Source: Oscillospiraceae bacterium
Lineage (GTDB): Bacteria > Bacillota > Clostridia > Oscillospirales > WRJC01
Reading direction: 5' to 3'
Length of the DNA: 64,000 nucleotides
Assembly (NCBI GenBank): GCA_009783265.1
Contig: WRHM01000005.1
Location: 121,485-185,484, forward strand
The notes beneath the pieces are model-generated. The model made no database searches. It was not told the origin of the DNA and saw nothing but the letters and a program-made list of their open reading frames with translations. The position numbers and the translations under genes are program-made. This document shows, in pieces, positions 33,645-43,336 of this stretch. Within the stretch, counting starts at the first letter, position 1; each line of letters opens with the position of its first letter.

Positions 33645-34760
33645 ATGACTTCAAGGGAACGTTTATTAACCGCTATTGCGGGTCAAAAGGCTGACAGAGT
33701 GCCAATATCGACTTATGAGCTTGTGGGATATAATTCCCGGTCTTTCGAAAATAACGAGCCGTCATATAAAAATCTGATGGATTACATACGTGAAAAAACT
33801 GACTGCGTGTGCATGTGGGATCAATGGTCAAATCAGAAAATAGCGTGGTCTTCATATCCCGCGCAAATCGATTGTTTTGAGACAAGAGGCGAAAACTGGA
33901 CTGAACGGCGTTTTGTATTGCATACGCCCAAAGGCGATCTTACTTCAACCCACCGGGTTTATGATAATTTATACACGACATGGCATACCGAACGCTGGTG
34001 CAAAACGATTGACGACGTAGATAAAATGCTCTCGATTCCGTTTGAACCCGCGGTATATAATAATACGGATTACGCCCGCATAACTGATGAAGTAGGGGAG
34101 AGGGGAATAATTATGTCAGGCGCGGCAGACCCTGCTTATCTTGCAATGGAACTTATGGAATTCGGCGAATCTACGGTATGGGCAATGACCGAAACGGAAC
34201 ATTTTGCTAAAATTGTTGAAGAAATACACAGGCGCAATATGATTAACCTTGAAAATATGCTCAAATCGCAGGTAGTTGATTTATATCGCATTTGCGGACC
34301 GGAATATCTGACCCCGCCGTATCTGCATCCGGATTATTTCAAACGTTTTGTCGCGCCTTATTTAAAAGAAATCACTGAATTGATTCATAAATACGGGGGG
34401 CTTGTGCGAATCCACAGCCACGGCAAAATCGCGAAAGTGCTTGATGAAATAATTTCATGCGGAGCAGAAGCTTTGGATCCGTGCGAAGCACCGCCCGACG
34501 GCGATATATCTTTGGGCGAAGTAAAAAAACGCGCAGGCAGTCAAATGTGCCTGTTTGGAAATATACAGTTAAAATCGCTCGAACACGCCGGTATTCATGA
34601 AATCCGCGAGATTGTGAAATTCTGTATGGATGAAGCAAAAATAGGCGGGGGATATGTGATAATGCCGACAGCCGCGCCTATTAATGTCCCATTGTCGCCG
34701 AAAACAGAAGAAAATTATCGCGTTTTTATTGACGCCGCTCTGGAATATGGAAAATATTAA
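33645..34760 (+). CDS. Uroporphyrinogen decarboxylase family protein (MtaA-like)
   Basis: 371 residues of the URO-D fold: TSRERLLTAIAGQKADRVP at the N-terminus, GPEYLTPPYLHPDYF in the middle, and IHSHGK...ALDPCEAPP with the His and Cys zinc ligands expected of corrinoid-type methyltransferases rather than of heme biosynthesis. The likely role is methyl transfer in small-molecule metabolism. No corrinoid protein gene is adjacent. A GGGAGGTG site precedes the ATG. Confidence 0.8.
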   Translation: MTSRERLLTAIAGQKADRVPISTYELVGYNSRSFENNEPSYKNLMDYIREKTDCVCMWDQWSNQKIAWSSYPAQIDCFETRGENWTERRFVLHTPKGDLTSTHRVYDNLYTTWHTERWCKTIDDVDKMLSIPFEPAVYNNTDYARITDEVGERGIIMSGAADPAYLAMELMEFGESTVWAMTETEHFAKIVEEIHRRNMINLENMLKSQVVDLYRICGPEYLTPPYLHPDYFKRFVAPYLKEITELIHKYGGLVRIHSHGKIAKVLDEIISCGAEALDPCEAPPDGDISLGEVKKRAGSQMCLFGNIQLKSLEHAGIHEIREIVKFCMDEAKIGGGYVIMPTAAPINVPLSPKTEENYRVFIDAALEYGKY

Positions 34761-34792
34761 TTAAAATAATTTTTATTTAATAAAATTTCCTG

Positions 34793-34821
34793 TTGACAAT
34801 TTAAAAAATATATGTTATACT
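34793..34821 (+). promoter_or_regulatory. Consensus sigma-A promoter of the short RNA
   Basis: TTGACA (34793-34798), 17 bp, TATACT (34816-34821). The start is predicted near 34828. Confidence 0.75.
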
Positions 34822-34827
34822 ACAATC

Positions 34828-34920
34828 GGCGATTTGGGAAATCGCCAGGCGGATATGGCGAAGCGCGGAAAAATACAGGGCGGGAGCGGAACGAAATTGC
34901 TTCCGCCCTGTTGTTTTTTG
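34828..34920 (+). ncRNA. Short structured RNA with own promoter and terminator
   Basis: About 90 nt. GGCGATTT/AAATCGCC forms the first hairpin, a GGCG-rich middle follows, and ACAGGGCGG/CCGCCCTGT with a TTGTTTTTT tail ends it as a strong terminator. No known family was recognised: it lacks the SRP, T-box and ZTP motifs. It could be a stand-alone small RNA or a premature-termination leader for the GNAT gene at 35119. Confidence 0.6.
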
Positions 34921-34947
34921 TTTTTATATTATATAATAATTCTACTT

Positions 34948-35065
34948 AAAAACCACCCCGCCCTGCGGGCACCCCTCCACAGAGGGGAATTAGACAAAAC
35001 GCCGGATTTGCGCGCAATTCCCCTCCGTGGAGGGGTGGCAAGCGTCAGCTTGACGGGGTGGTTTT
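34948..35065. repeat. Palindromic repeat element
   Basis: AAAACCACCCCG at the left and CGGGGTGGTTTT at the right, with CCCCTCCAC/GTGGAGGGG and AATTCCCC inside. The right half is almost the same as the copy at 53397-53443. No coding potential. Confidence 0.75.
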
Positions 35066-35118
35066 GAACTTGCTTTATTATATTTGATTTATTTTTTTGG
35101 GAGGTGCAGATAAAAATA

Positions 35119-35982
35119 ATGGATAACGTAAAAATAATAAAAATAAGACAGGCGACTGCTTCGGAATCAGACTTAAACGGCATAGTTAATGTTTATCGGG
35201 GACAATCAATACCGTGGGGGAATATAACAGATTGCACGTCATGGGTCACAAAACGTCTCGAACGCGGTTTTTATATTCAGGTTGCTGAAATAGACGGGAA
35301 AATCGTCGGTCACGGCGAGTGGATTATATCAGACGAACCGGACAGGAAATTTTTATATCTCGGTATGCTTGAGATAGACAAGGATTATCAAAGAAAAGGT
35401 ATCGGGCGCGCTATGATTGCCGACGGAATAGAACACGCGAAAAAGAATAATTGTGTGGAAGCAGTGACGTCGCCCGATATGGAAACAGGCGCGGATATAT
35501 TTTATCGCAAATGCGGATTTAAAGATGGGAGAAAGCAATATATTTTACATATAAAAACAGAAGAATATAGAGATTATAAATTTGAGGGAACAAAAATTGA
35601 AAAAGTGCCGTTTTCTGTTATAAAAGAAAAAAGATTTGTTTTCGGGAAAGGCGGGCAGTTTTCGTCAAGGCACATGTGGGAAGTCATGAACGAAAAGCCG
35701 TCTGTTGACGTAAACAGGAGAACTCCCGCGATTTTGCTGAGCGAAGGCACGTATATTCAAATACATACATGGGAAAACGCAAATGTCGGTAGCTTGTATG
35801 TCTGGACAAATAATATAAACTACAGCGAGATTATAAAATCTGCTTTGTCGTTCGGGTATTCTCTCGGAATGAAACATATAGATTTCGAATATCTCGAAGA
35901 CGAAGAAAGTTTTCTTGATGGTTTTGAAGTGCATGACAGGCACGCTCCCGGCGATTTTGAGCAAATATATTATATAAATTAA
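35119..35982 (+). CDS. GNAT acetyltransferase with extra C-terminal domain
   Basis: 287 residues from the ATG at 35119; a GTG at 35104 lies inside the ribosome site and is rejected. The N-terminal about 155 residues are a GNAT domain (KDYQRKGIGRAMIADGIEHAKK acetyl-CoA loop, IFYRKCGF end). The C-terminal about 130 residues form a second domain of unknown identity. Substrate unknown. Confidence 0.78.
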   Translation: MDNVKIIKIRQATASESDLNGIVNVYRGQSIPWGNITDCTSWVTKRLERGFYIQVAEIDGKIVGHGEWIISDEPDRKFLYLGMLEIDKDYQRKGIGRAMIADGIEHAKKNNCVEAVTSPDMETGADIFYRKCGFKDGRKQYILHIKTEEYRDYKFEGTKIEKVPFSVIKEKRFVFGKGGQFSSRHMWEVMNEKPSVDVNRRTPAILLSEGTYIQIHTWENANVGSLYVWTNNINYSEIIKSALSFGYSLGMKHIDFEYLEDEESFLDGFEVHDRHAPGDFEQIYYIN

Positions 35983-36005
35983 AGTTAATCAGGAGGCGGA
36001 TCAAA

Positions 36006-36560
36006 ATGAATAAATTACAGGGCGAAAAAATTTATCTTGCGACATTGGAAAAAAAAGATTGCATGAAAGTCTGGGAGGAGTATGAATACGATTTCGGGCA
36101 GTTGACGGAGCCTTTTATTTTAGGGCGTTCTTCGGCAAAAGCAGACGAATGGTTCGATGAAATCCAGAAACTTCAGGGCAATGTACACATCAGGCTTGGG
36201 ATTTTTCTGCCTGACGGAACTGCGATAGGCGATATTGCGTTGCAGGATATAGACTGGCAAAACCGTTGCTGTTCGCTGGGTTATGGACTGACAAAACTTG
36301 AGTATCGGCGCAAAGGATACGCGACGGACGCGGCAAAAATTATATTGCGGTACGGCTTTGGTCATCTTGGATTTGAGCGGATTTCGTCAAGCACGCAGGA
36401 AAATAACATCGGTTCTCAGCGCGTGCTTGAAAAATGCGGGTTTGTACTTGAAGGACGCGAACGCAAGGCGCGGTATTTTGCCGGAAAACGGCATGACAGG
36501 CTTATTTACGGCTTGCTTGCCGAAGAATATTTTATAAATAATTTATTGATAAATCAGTAA
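36006..36560 (+). CDS. GNAT acetyltransferase, RimJ/RimL type
   Basis: 184 residues. LGYGLTKLEYRRKGYATDAAK (acetyl-CoA site) and SSTQENNIGSQRVLEKCGF are the usual motifs. It follows the previous GNAT by 23 bp with a strong CAGGAGGCGG site, so the two are co-transcribed. Substrate unknown. Confidence 0.82.
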   Translation: MNKLQGEKIYLATLEKKDCMKVWEEYEYDFGQLTEPFILGRSSAKADEWFDEIQKLQGNVHIRLGIFLPDGTAIGDIALQDIDWQNRCCSLGYGLTKLEYRRKGYATDAAKIILRYGFGHLGFERISSSTQENNIGSQRVLEKCGFVLEGRERKARYFAGKRHDRLIYGLLAEEYFINNLLINQ

Positions 36561-36661
36561 TTTTTTATGGGTTATATAAAATAACATGAAAAATTACTGA
36601 TTTTTATGATATTTTATGATATAATAATATAAATTTGATATGAAAGGGCAAAAGCTAAAAA

Positions 36662-37723
36662 ATGATATTTGTAACATACGGGAAAGATATTGTCAAAAAT
36701 ACTTATGATATATTGAAAGAATCGGATATTGATTTATATTTGAATTCAAATTTTTCGGTATCGATAAAGCCGAATCTTGTTGTGTCCCGCCCGGCTTATG
36801 ACGGCGCGACGACGCATCCCGAAGTTATTGAGGGGATAATAATTTTCCTGAAAGATTTCGGGGTGAAGAAAATAAAAATAATTGAGAGTTCATGGGTCGG
36901 GGACAGCACAAAACGCGCTTTTAAAAACTGCGGCTATGAAGAAATTTCCCGGAAATATAACGTTCCGGTTATTGATTTAAAATCTGACAGTTGCACTGTT
37001 CTAAAATACGGAGAATATAAAATAGAGATATGCGACGAAGCGTTGAAAACAGATTTTTTAATAAATGTCCCGGTATTAAAAGCGCATTGCCAGACACGGC
37101 TGACTTGCTGCATGAAAAATCTGAAAGGCTGCATATCAGACAACGAAAAAAGAAAGTTTCACTCGTTAGGTTTGCACAAGCCGATAGCCGAGCTTAATAT
37201 GCTCATAAAAACCGGGTATTGCGTAGTTGACGGAATCTGCGGGGATTTAACTTTTGAAGAGGGCGGCACTCCTGTGGAATCCAACAGGATAATAGCAGGG
37301 CAGAACCCTTTGCTTGTAGATAGCTATTGCGCTGAACTTATCGGTTATCGACCCGATGAAATAGGATATTTAGCTCACGGGAAAAAATTAGGCGTCGGGG
37401 AATATTATTCGCAGGACACGAAAATTTTTGAATTAAATCCTGAAAATAAACCGGTTCATAAAGTCAAAAGCGGGAGGACTGCTGATAGCTATAAAAATAA
37501 TATTCATGAAGATTCTGCCTGCTCTGCGTGTTATTCTTCTCTGATATACGCGCTGCACAGGCTTGGAAGCAAAATCAAAGGGACAGAAAAAATATATATC
37601 GGGCAGGGATTCAAAAATAAAAGCGGGGACGGCATAGGGATTGGAAATTGTACTCTGGGATTTAAAAAATGCGTGACCGGCTGCCCTCCCAAACCGACGG
37701 ATATTATAGACGCGTTAAAATAA
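36662..37723 (+). CDS. DUF362 domain protein
   Basis: 353 residues. The family core is present: SVSIKPNLVVSRPAYDGATTHPEV (about 29-52), VPVLKAHCQTRLTCCMKNLKGC (about 137-158) and GGTPVESNRIIAGQNPLLVD. A late cysteine group (CSACYSS, then CVTGCPP) may bind an iron-sulfur centre. DUF362 proteins are soluble and of unproven function, often near redox genes. The gene is preceded by its own -10 region near 36617. Confidence 0.78.
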   Translation: MIFVTYGKDIVKNTYDILKESDIDLYLNSNFSVSIKPNLVVSRPAYDGATTHPEVIEGIIIFLKDFGVKKIKIIESSWVGDSTKRAFKNCGYEEISRKYNVPVIDLKSDSCTVLKYGEYKIEICDEALKTDFLINVPVLKAHCQTRLTCCMKNLKGCISDNEKRKFHSLGLHKPIAELNMLIKTGYCVVDGICGDLTFEEGGTPVESNRIIAGQNPLLVDSYCAELIGYRPDEIGYLAHGKKLGVGEYYSQDTKIFELNPENKPVHKVKSGRTADSYKNNIHEDSACSACYSSLIYALHRLGSKIKGTEKIYIGQGFKNKSGDGIGIGNCTLGFKKCVTGCPPKPTDIIDALK

Positions 37724-37755
37724 AAATTATAATTTTCGAAAGTTATGGGTTAATT

Positions 37756-38031
37756 ATGTATATTGCCGCTGTTAAATTAACTTTTTATATTTCGCAATCA
37801 AATTCGCTCAAAAATAAAAGACAGGTTTGCCGCAGTCTTGTTGACAGAGCGAGGCAAAAATTCAATGCGTCGGTTGCCGAAGTCGGTACGCAGGAGTTAC
37901 ATAAAATATTAACTATTGGCGTTGCTGTTATATCCGGCGAAAAAAGCCACGCTCAGCAGTCAATAGATGAAATTATACGGTTTATGGACGAAAATACAGA
38001 CGCCGAACTAACGGAGGTAGCGGAAATATGA
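37756..38031 (+). CDS. DUF503 domain protein
   Basis: 91 residues from the ATG at 37756, as the conserved start is MYIAAVKLTFYI; the longer frame overlaps the previous gene. DUF503 members (YlxP-like) often lie near ribosome-assembly genes such as rbfA. Here it stands alone, 32 bp after DUF362. Confidence 0.8.
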   Translation: MYIAAVKLTFYISQSNSLKNKRQVCRSLVDRARQKFNASVAEVGTQELHKILTIGVAVISGEKSHAQQSIDEIIRFMDENTDAELTEVAEI

Positions 38032-38070
38032 CTGTATTAAATAAAATGAAAAGTAACTCGGGAATTTTTA

Positions 38071-38111
38071 CCAAAACCCTCTTTATTTTAAAGAGGGTAG
38101 GAGAGTTTTGG
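38071..38111. repeat. Short palindromic repeat
   Basis: CCAAAAC...GTTTTGG encloses CCCTCTTTA/TAAAGAGGG. Same CCCTCTTTA core as the element at 2766. Confidence 0.6.
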
Positions 38112-38187
38112 CGTGGGTGATTTACGATATTCTGTTTATTTTAAAACACATAAAAAATTATATAAAAAAGGAGCGGTTATATTTATT

Positions 38188-40602
38188 ATGATAAAAACAA
38201 AAAGAGATTATAACGGCATATACGAAAATGAAAATCTTTCGTATATCAATTTTCCCCTCGGCGGGATTGGCGCGGGAAATTACTGTATTTCCGGGACGGG
38301 CATGTTAAACAGTTTTTCACTGAGAAATTCGCCGAATATATTTTATAACCCGGATATATTTGCGGCGGTTGCAGTAAAATCAAATAAATCTAATGATTAT
38401 ACTGCGAGAATTTTAGAGGGGCAAATACCAAAATACGAGATTTATAAGCCGGGCAAGGCCTTCGAGGGGTCAGGAGCCGGGTTGAGCGGCAAAAACTACG
38501 GACTGCCAAGATTTAAATCAAATGATTTTATGTCAAAATTTCCGTGCGCACAGATAAATCTTTCAGGCGGCGATATTCCGTTGGATGTTTCTATACACGC
38601 ATGGAGTCCGTTTATTCCGGGGGATTCGTATAATTCTTCTCTCCCAGTTGCTACCGTTGAATATAATTTTAGTAATAATTCAAAAGAGACAGTCGAAGCT
38701 GTATATTATTTCTGTTCGTTTAATTTTATGAGAACTGATAATAAATTTGAGAATTATGTCAAAGCCGAGAAAGACGGGTTTATTCTCGGGCAGAAAGAAT
38801 TTGAGAATGAGCCGTGGCAGAAAGGCGAATTTTATGCGTTTGCCAAAGACGAAGAGAATATATGCGTCAACGCAAAATGGTTCAGGGGCGGCTGGTTTGA
38901 CCCTCTCACAATGCTCTGGAACGATATATTAAAAGGCGAATATTCTTCAGGTTCTCACGAAGAAAACAACAGTTCCGGAGGATATATAGCGATCCCGTTT
39001 ACTCTCAAAAGCGGCGAAAGCAAAACAATAAAAATAAATACATGCTGGTATGCAGGCGAGACAAATCTGAGATTAGGCCCAACGCTTGAAAAAGAAGATA
39101 TACCCGGAAATCATAAGCCGTGGTACAGCAGGCAATTTAAAGATGTTCTTGAAATCGGCGAATACTATAAAAATAATTTCTGCATGTTAAAAACAGAGAC
39201 AAAAAGATTCTCGGATTGTTTTTATGATTCAAGTTTGCCTGCTGAAGTTCTCGAAGCTGTAAGCGCGAATCTTTCTATAATAAAATCGCCGACGGTTATG
39301 CGTCAGCCTGACGGAAAATTATGGTGCTGGGAAGGCTGTATGGACGAGGAGGGAAGCTGCATGGGTTCATGCACTCACGTCTGGAACTATACTCAGGCAA
39401 TCGCGCATTTATTCCCTGAACTTGAACGCAGCCTTAGAGAAACAGAATTTTTCTTCTCGCAGGATGATAAAGGGCATCAGACTTTCAGGTCGTCTTTGCC
39501 CATAAGAAAAACAGAACATAATTTTCACGCCGCGTCCGACGGTCAGCTTGGCGGAATCATGAAAGTTTTCAGGGAATGGAAAATAAGCGGCGATAATAAT
39601 TGGCTCAAAAGTATATGGGGAAAAGTCAAAGAAAGCCTTGATTATTGTATAAACACATGGGATAAAAAGCGCGAAGGGGTTTTGAAAGAACCGCATCACA
39701 ATACTTATGATATAGAATTCTGGGGAGCGGACGGAATGTGTTCGTCGTTTTATCTGGGAGCGTTGAAAGCCGCTTCGATTATGGGTGAATATTTAGGCGA
39801 AGCTTGCGGGGGATATAAAAATTTATACGAAAAAGGCAGGAAATATTTAGAGGCTGAATTATATAACGGTGAATATTTTATACAAAAAGTAGAGTGGAAA
39901 ACTCTCGAGGCAAAACTTGATTTAAGCCGTGAGACTTCTGAGGCAAGGGAGCTCTGTGAAAAAGAAGGGCCAAAATATCAGTACGGAAACGGTTGCATAT
40001 CAGATGGTGTTTTAGGAGCATGGATTGCAGAAGTTTGCGGAGTAGGGGAGATATTAGATCCCGAAAAAGTAAAAAGCCATTTATTGAGCGTTTATAAATA
40101 TAATCTCAAAAAAGATTTGTCAGGCCATTCAAATCCGCAGAGACCCGGTTACGCTTTAGGCAAAGAGGGCGGGCTGTTGTTATGCAGCTGGCCTCACGGC
40201 GGAAAGCCGTCGCTGCCGTTTGTGTACAGTGACGAAGTCTGGACGGGGATAGAATATCAGGTCGCAAGCCATTTGATAATGCACGGCTGCATAAACGAGG
40301 GGCTTGATATAGTGAAAACATGCCGCGACAGATACGACGGAACTGTGAGAAATCCGTACTGCGAATACGAATGCGGGCATTATTACGCGAGGGCTTTGTC
40401 GTCATACGGATTATTACAGGCAATATCGGGCGCAGTTTACGATAATTTGACAAAAACGCTTGTGATAAATCCGGCCATAAAATGCGATTTCAAGTCGTTT
40501 ATATCGACTGAGACTGGCTATGGAAACGCAGGAGTAAAAAACGGCAAACCGTTTATAGACTGCGTAAAAGGCGTAATTGACGTAGAAAAGATTGTTTATT
40601 GA
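38188..40602 (+). CDS. GH116 family glycoside hydrolase (GBA2-like)
   Basis: 804 residues from the ATG at 38188, chosen for its AAAGGAGCGG site; the GTG at 38113 has none. N-terminal beta-sandwich (INFPLGGIGAGNYCISG) and C-terminal (alpha/alpha)6 catalytic domain (CWEGCMDEEGSCMGSCTHVWNY, EPHHNTYDIEFWGADGMCSSFYLGAL, YSDEVWTGIEYQVASHLI). GH116 enzymes are retaining beta-glucosidases, beta-xylosidases or glucosylceramidases. No signal peptide is seen, so it acts inside the cell. Confidence 0.87.
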   Translation: MIKTKRDYNGIYENENLSYINFPLGGIGAGNYCISGTGMLNSFSLRNSPNIFYNPDIFAAVAVKSNKSNDYTARILEGQIPKYEIYKPGKAFEGSGAGLSGKNYGLPRFKSNDFMSKFPCAQINLSGGDIPLDVSIHAWSPFIPGDSYNSSLPVATVEYNFSNNSKETVEAVYYFCSFNFMRTDNKFENYVKAEKDGFILGQKEFENEPWQKGEFYAFAKDEENICVNAKWFRGGWFDPLTMLWNDILKGEYSSGSHEENNSSGGYIAIPFTLKSGESKTIKINTCWYAGETNLRLGPTLEKEDIPGNHKPWYSRQFKDVLEIGEYYKNNFCMLKTETKRFSDCFYDSSLPAEVLEAVSANLSIIKSPTVMRQPDGKLWCWEGCMDEEGSCMGSCTHVWNYTQAIAHLFPELERSLRETEFFFSQDDKGHQTFRSSLPIRKTEHNFHAASDGQLGGIMKVFREWKISGDNNWLKSIWGKVKESLDYCINTWDKKREGVLKEPHHNTYDIEFWGADGMCSSFYLGALKAASIMGEYLGEACGGYKNLYEKGRKYLEAELYNGEYFIQKVEWKTLEAKLDLSRETSEARELCEKEGPKYQYGNGCISDGVLGAWIAEVCGVGEILDPEKVKSHLLSVYKYNLKKDLSGHSNPQRPGYALGKEGGLLLCSWPHGGKPSLPFVYSDEVWTGIEYQVASHLIMHGCINEGLDIVKTCRDRYDGTVRNPYCEYECGHYYARALSSYGLLQAISGAVYDNLTKTLVINPAIKCDFKSFISTETGYGNAGVKNGKPFIDCVKGVIDVEKIVY

Positions 40603-40632
40603 TATATTTTTATAAAAATATTAAGAATACGA

Positions 40633-40661
40633 AAGGGCGGGATTTTAATTTTCCCGCCCTT
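40633..40661. terminator. Bidirectional terminator between GH116 and guaA
   Basis: AAGGGCGGG pairs with CCCGCCCTT around a TTTTAATTTT loop, between converging genes. Confidence 0.75.
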
Positions 40662-40691
40662 GTGATAGTTAATTTATTTTATTAACTTATA

Positions 40692-41657
40692 TCACTCCCA
40701 CTCCATTGTTGACGGAGGCTTGTCTGTTACATCATATACAACGCGGTTCACGCCGCTTATTTCGCTTGTTATCCGTTTTGTCACAATTTCAAGCAATTCA
40801 TACGGCAGCCGGACGAAACTTGCAGTCACAAAATCTTTGGTAGTCATTGCCCTTAACGCAATCATCTCTTCATAGCACCGCGCGCCGTCGCGGACGCCGA
40901 CGCTTTGGATTCCGGGTAAAACGGCAAAATACTGCTGTATCTCCTTTTGCAGGCCCGCTTTTTCTATTTCATCGCGGAAAATAGCGTCTGCTTCGCGTAA
41001 TAAATCAAGTCTATATTTTGTCAGTTCGCCCAGACAGCGCACTGCAAGTCCCGGGCCCGGAAAAGGCTGACGGTTTGTGAAATTCTCCGGCAAACCCAGT
41101 TTTCTGCCGCATTCGCGGACTTCTTCTTTATACAGTAGCTTAATTGGCTCGATTATCGCTTCAAATTCGATATTCAACGGCATACCGCCCACGTTATGGT
41201 GCGCCTTGACTTGCTTATGCCCGTCCTCTCCGCTCTCCATAATATCAGGATAAATCGTCCCTTGTACAAGACAGCCAATTTTACCGAGCTTTTTTGCTTC
41301 TTCTTCAAAAATCCTGATAAATTCTTCGCCGATGATTTTTCTTTTGCTTTCAGGTTCGGTCACGTCTTTTAATTTATTTAAAAAACGTTCTTCTGCGTCA
41401 ATTTTGATTAAATTAATCGAATATGTATCGCGGAATAACGCCGTAACCTGTGCTCCTTCGTTTTTACGCATGAATCCTGTGTCAACAAACAAGCATGTAA
41501 GATTATCGCCTATGGCGCGGTGCGCGAGCACGGCGCATACGGCAGAATCAACACCCCCGGAGAGCGCGCACAACACAGGTCGTCCGGCGGTTTCTTTTTT
41601 GATATTTTCGCAGGTTTCCTGAATAAATGTTTCAATGGTTCCTTTAAGATTTGACAT
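40692..41657 (-). CDS. guaAB: GMP synthetase ATP-PPase subunit (stand-alone GuaA C-terminal half)
   Basis: 321 residues. It starts directly with the ATP pyrophosphatase domain (LSGGVDSAVCAVLAHRA, the P-loop), then FPGPGLAVRCLGE, and ends with the GMP synthetase dimerisation domain (VVYDVTDKPPSTMEWE). It adenylates XMP and aminates it to GMP. The N-terminal glutaminase half of ordinary bacterial GuaA is absent and there is no glutaminase gene beside it, so it should need a separate partner, as in archaea. Confidence 0.85.
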   Translation of the reverse strand: MSNLKGTIETFIQETCENIKKETAGRPVLCALSGGVDSAVCAVLAHRAIGDNLTCLFVDTGFMRKNEGAQVTALFRDTYSINLIKIDAEERFLNKLKDVTEPESKRKIIGEEFIRIFEEEAKKLGKIGCLVQGTIYPDIMESGEDGHKQVKAHHNVGGMPLNIEFEAIIEPIKLLYKEEVRECGRKLGLPENFTNRQPFPGPGLAVRCLGELTKYRLDLLREADAIFRDEIEKAGLQKEIQQYFAVLPGIQSVGVRDGARCYEEMIALRAMTTKDFVTASFVRLPYELLEIVTKRITSEISGVNRVVYDVTDKPPSTMEWE

Positions 41658-41712
41658 GCTTATCCTCCCAATATTTTTATAATCTATATATTTATATTTA
41701 CTTAATTCAAAT

Positions 41713-41743
41713 AGGGGAAAAATTCTTTTAAAATTTCTCCCCT
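41713..41743 (-). terminator. Hairpin after murA
   Basis: AGGGGAGAAATTT pairs with AAATTTTTCCCCT on the minus strand. The tail is not strongly T-rich, so read-through into the GMP synthetase gene is possible. Confidence 0.45.
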
Positions 41744-41765
41744 GATATATTTCATGCCTGAAAAT

Positions 41766-43064
41766 TCAGTTTGCTATTTCATACTGATACGGGTCGGGAA
41801 CATTAATCTTTTTTATGTCCGCCCCTACTTTTTTAAGTTTGTTTACAATATCTTCATAGCCCCGTTCTATATGATATATATCTTCTATTTCTGTCTTGCC
41901 TTTTGCCGCAAGCCCCGCTATGACCATCGCGACGCCAGCCCTTAAATCCACAGCCTTTACAACAGCCGGGGTTAAAATCCCTTTGCCTTCGACTGCGGCC
42001 ACTCTTCCGTCCACTTTTATAACCGCGCCCATTCGTCTCAGCTCTTCGCAATATCGGTACTTGTTTTCATGTACGCCTTCGGTCAGATAGCTCGTCCCGC
42101 CTTTTACAAGACAAAGCAAAACGCACATCTGGGCATTCATGTCTGTAGGCAATCCGGGATAAACCTGGGTTTTCATGTTTGCTTTATTTAGAGTCCCTGT
42201 TCCGCTTACTATAATAGTATCGTCAAGTTCTTCGACTTCCACTCCCATTTCCATAAGTTTAGCCGTTATTGACTCAAGATGCTTGGGAATTACGTTCTTT
42301 ATTTTTAAACTTCCGCCCGTAGCCGCCGCTATAGTCATATAAGTTCCGGCTTCGATCATATCGGGCAGTATGTTATATGTGCAGCCGTGAAGTTTCTGCA
42401 CGCCTTTTATTTTTATTATATTTGTTCCCATTCCTGATATATTAGCTCCGCATTTGTTCAGAAAAATCGACAAGTCTACGACATGCGGTTCTCTCGCTGC
42501 GTTTTCTATTATTGTCGTCCCCTCGGCTTTCACCGCCGCGAGAATAGTGTTTATAGTAGCCCCCACGCTTACTAAATCCATAAATATGTGCGTGCCTTTG
42601 AGCCCGTCGGGAGCGTCTATATTATAATATCCCGTGGTTTCGCTGATTTCGAATTTTCCGCCTAATGCCTCAAAACCTTTTATGTGCTGGTCTATGGGGC
42701 GTTCACCAAACCAGCAGCCCCCCTGCTGGTCTACGTTTGCGTACCGGAATCTGCCGAGTTCAGCTCCAAGCAGATAATATGACGCCCTCATTTTTCTGAC
42801 GAGTTCCGACGGGGATATACCCCCTTTTGTTCTCGTGTTGTCAACTTCATAAGTAGTCTTGTTAATTTTTCTTACTGACGCGCCCATGTGCTCAAGTATC
42901 TGAAAAGACGTGGAAACGTCGCTTATGTCAGGTAAATTTTCTATTACGCATTTATCCTCTATTAAAAGACTCCCCATTATTACGGCGAGGGCCGTATTTT
43001 TCATGCCACTTATTTCAATCTCCCCATAAAGTGGCTTCCCGCCGTTAATTACGATTTTTTCCAT
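41766..43064 (-). CDS. murA: UDP-N-acetylglucosamine 1-carboxyvinyltransferase MurA
   Basis: 432 residues. MEKIVINGGKPLYGEIEISGMKN at the N-terminus has the UDP-GlcNAc-binding K-N. The loop GGCWFGERPID holds the active-site Cys, the fosfomycin target. PGLPTDMNAQM and GIEDIYHIERGYED complete the EPT fold. It makes the first committed precursor of peptidoglycan, in the cytoplasm. It lies at the end of the WalRK-YycHI unit, which fits the control of wall synthesis by WalRK. Confidence 0.93.
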   Translation of the reverse strand: MEKIVINGGKPLYGEIEISGMKNTALAVIMGSLLIEDKCVIENLPDISDVSTSFQILEHMGASVRKINKTTYEVDNTRTKGGISPSELVRKMRASYYLLGAELGRFRYANVDQQGGCWFGERPIDQHIKGFEALGGKFEISETTGYYNIDAPDGLKGTHIFMDLVSVGATINTILAAVKAEGTTIIENAAREPHVVDLSIFLNKCGANISGMGTNIIKIKGVQKLHGCTYNILPDMIEAGTYMTIAAATGGSLKIKNVIPKHLESITAKLMEMGVEVEELDDTIIVSGTGTLNKANMKTQVYPGLPTDMNAQMCVLLCLVKGGTSYLTEGVHENKYRYCEELRRMGAVIKVDGRVAAVEGKGILTPAVVKAVDLRAGVAMVIAGLAAKGKTEIEDIYHIERGYEDIVNKLKKVGADIKKINVPDPYQYEIAN

Positions 43065-43336
43065 CTTTAAATCTGCACCTCTTTATTATTATTTTTACAG
43101 CAATATTATTTAATCATTATAAAGTTTATATAAATCGTATATATTTTTATATTCAATTTTATTTATGTATATCTCGATTATAATTTTAGTTTATCCGTAT
43201 TTTACAAATTTAATCCCTAATTTATGGCATATAATAAAAATATTCTATTAAATTTTGTTAATATTATATCATTATACCATATATAATTTATTTTTCAAGT
43301 CCTTTTTTCAAAATTCTTGATTTTTTCTTGTTTTAA

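Noticed and set aside
34834..35067. ORF across the short RNA and repeat
   Set aside because: It reads through a strong terminator and a palindrome and has no ribosome site.
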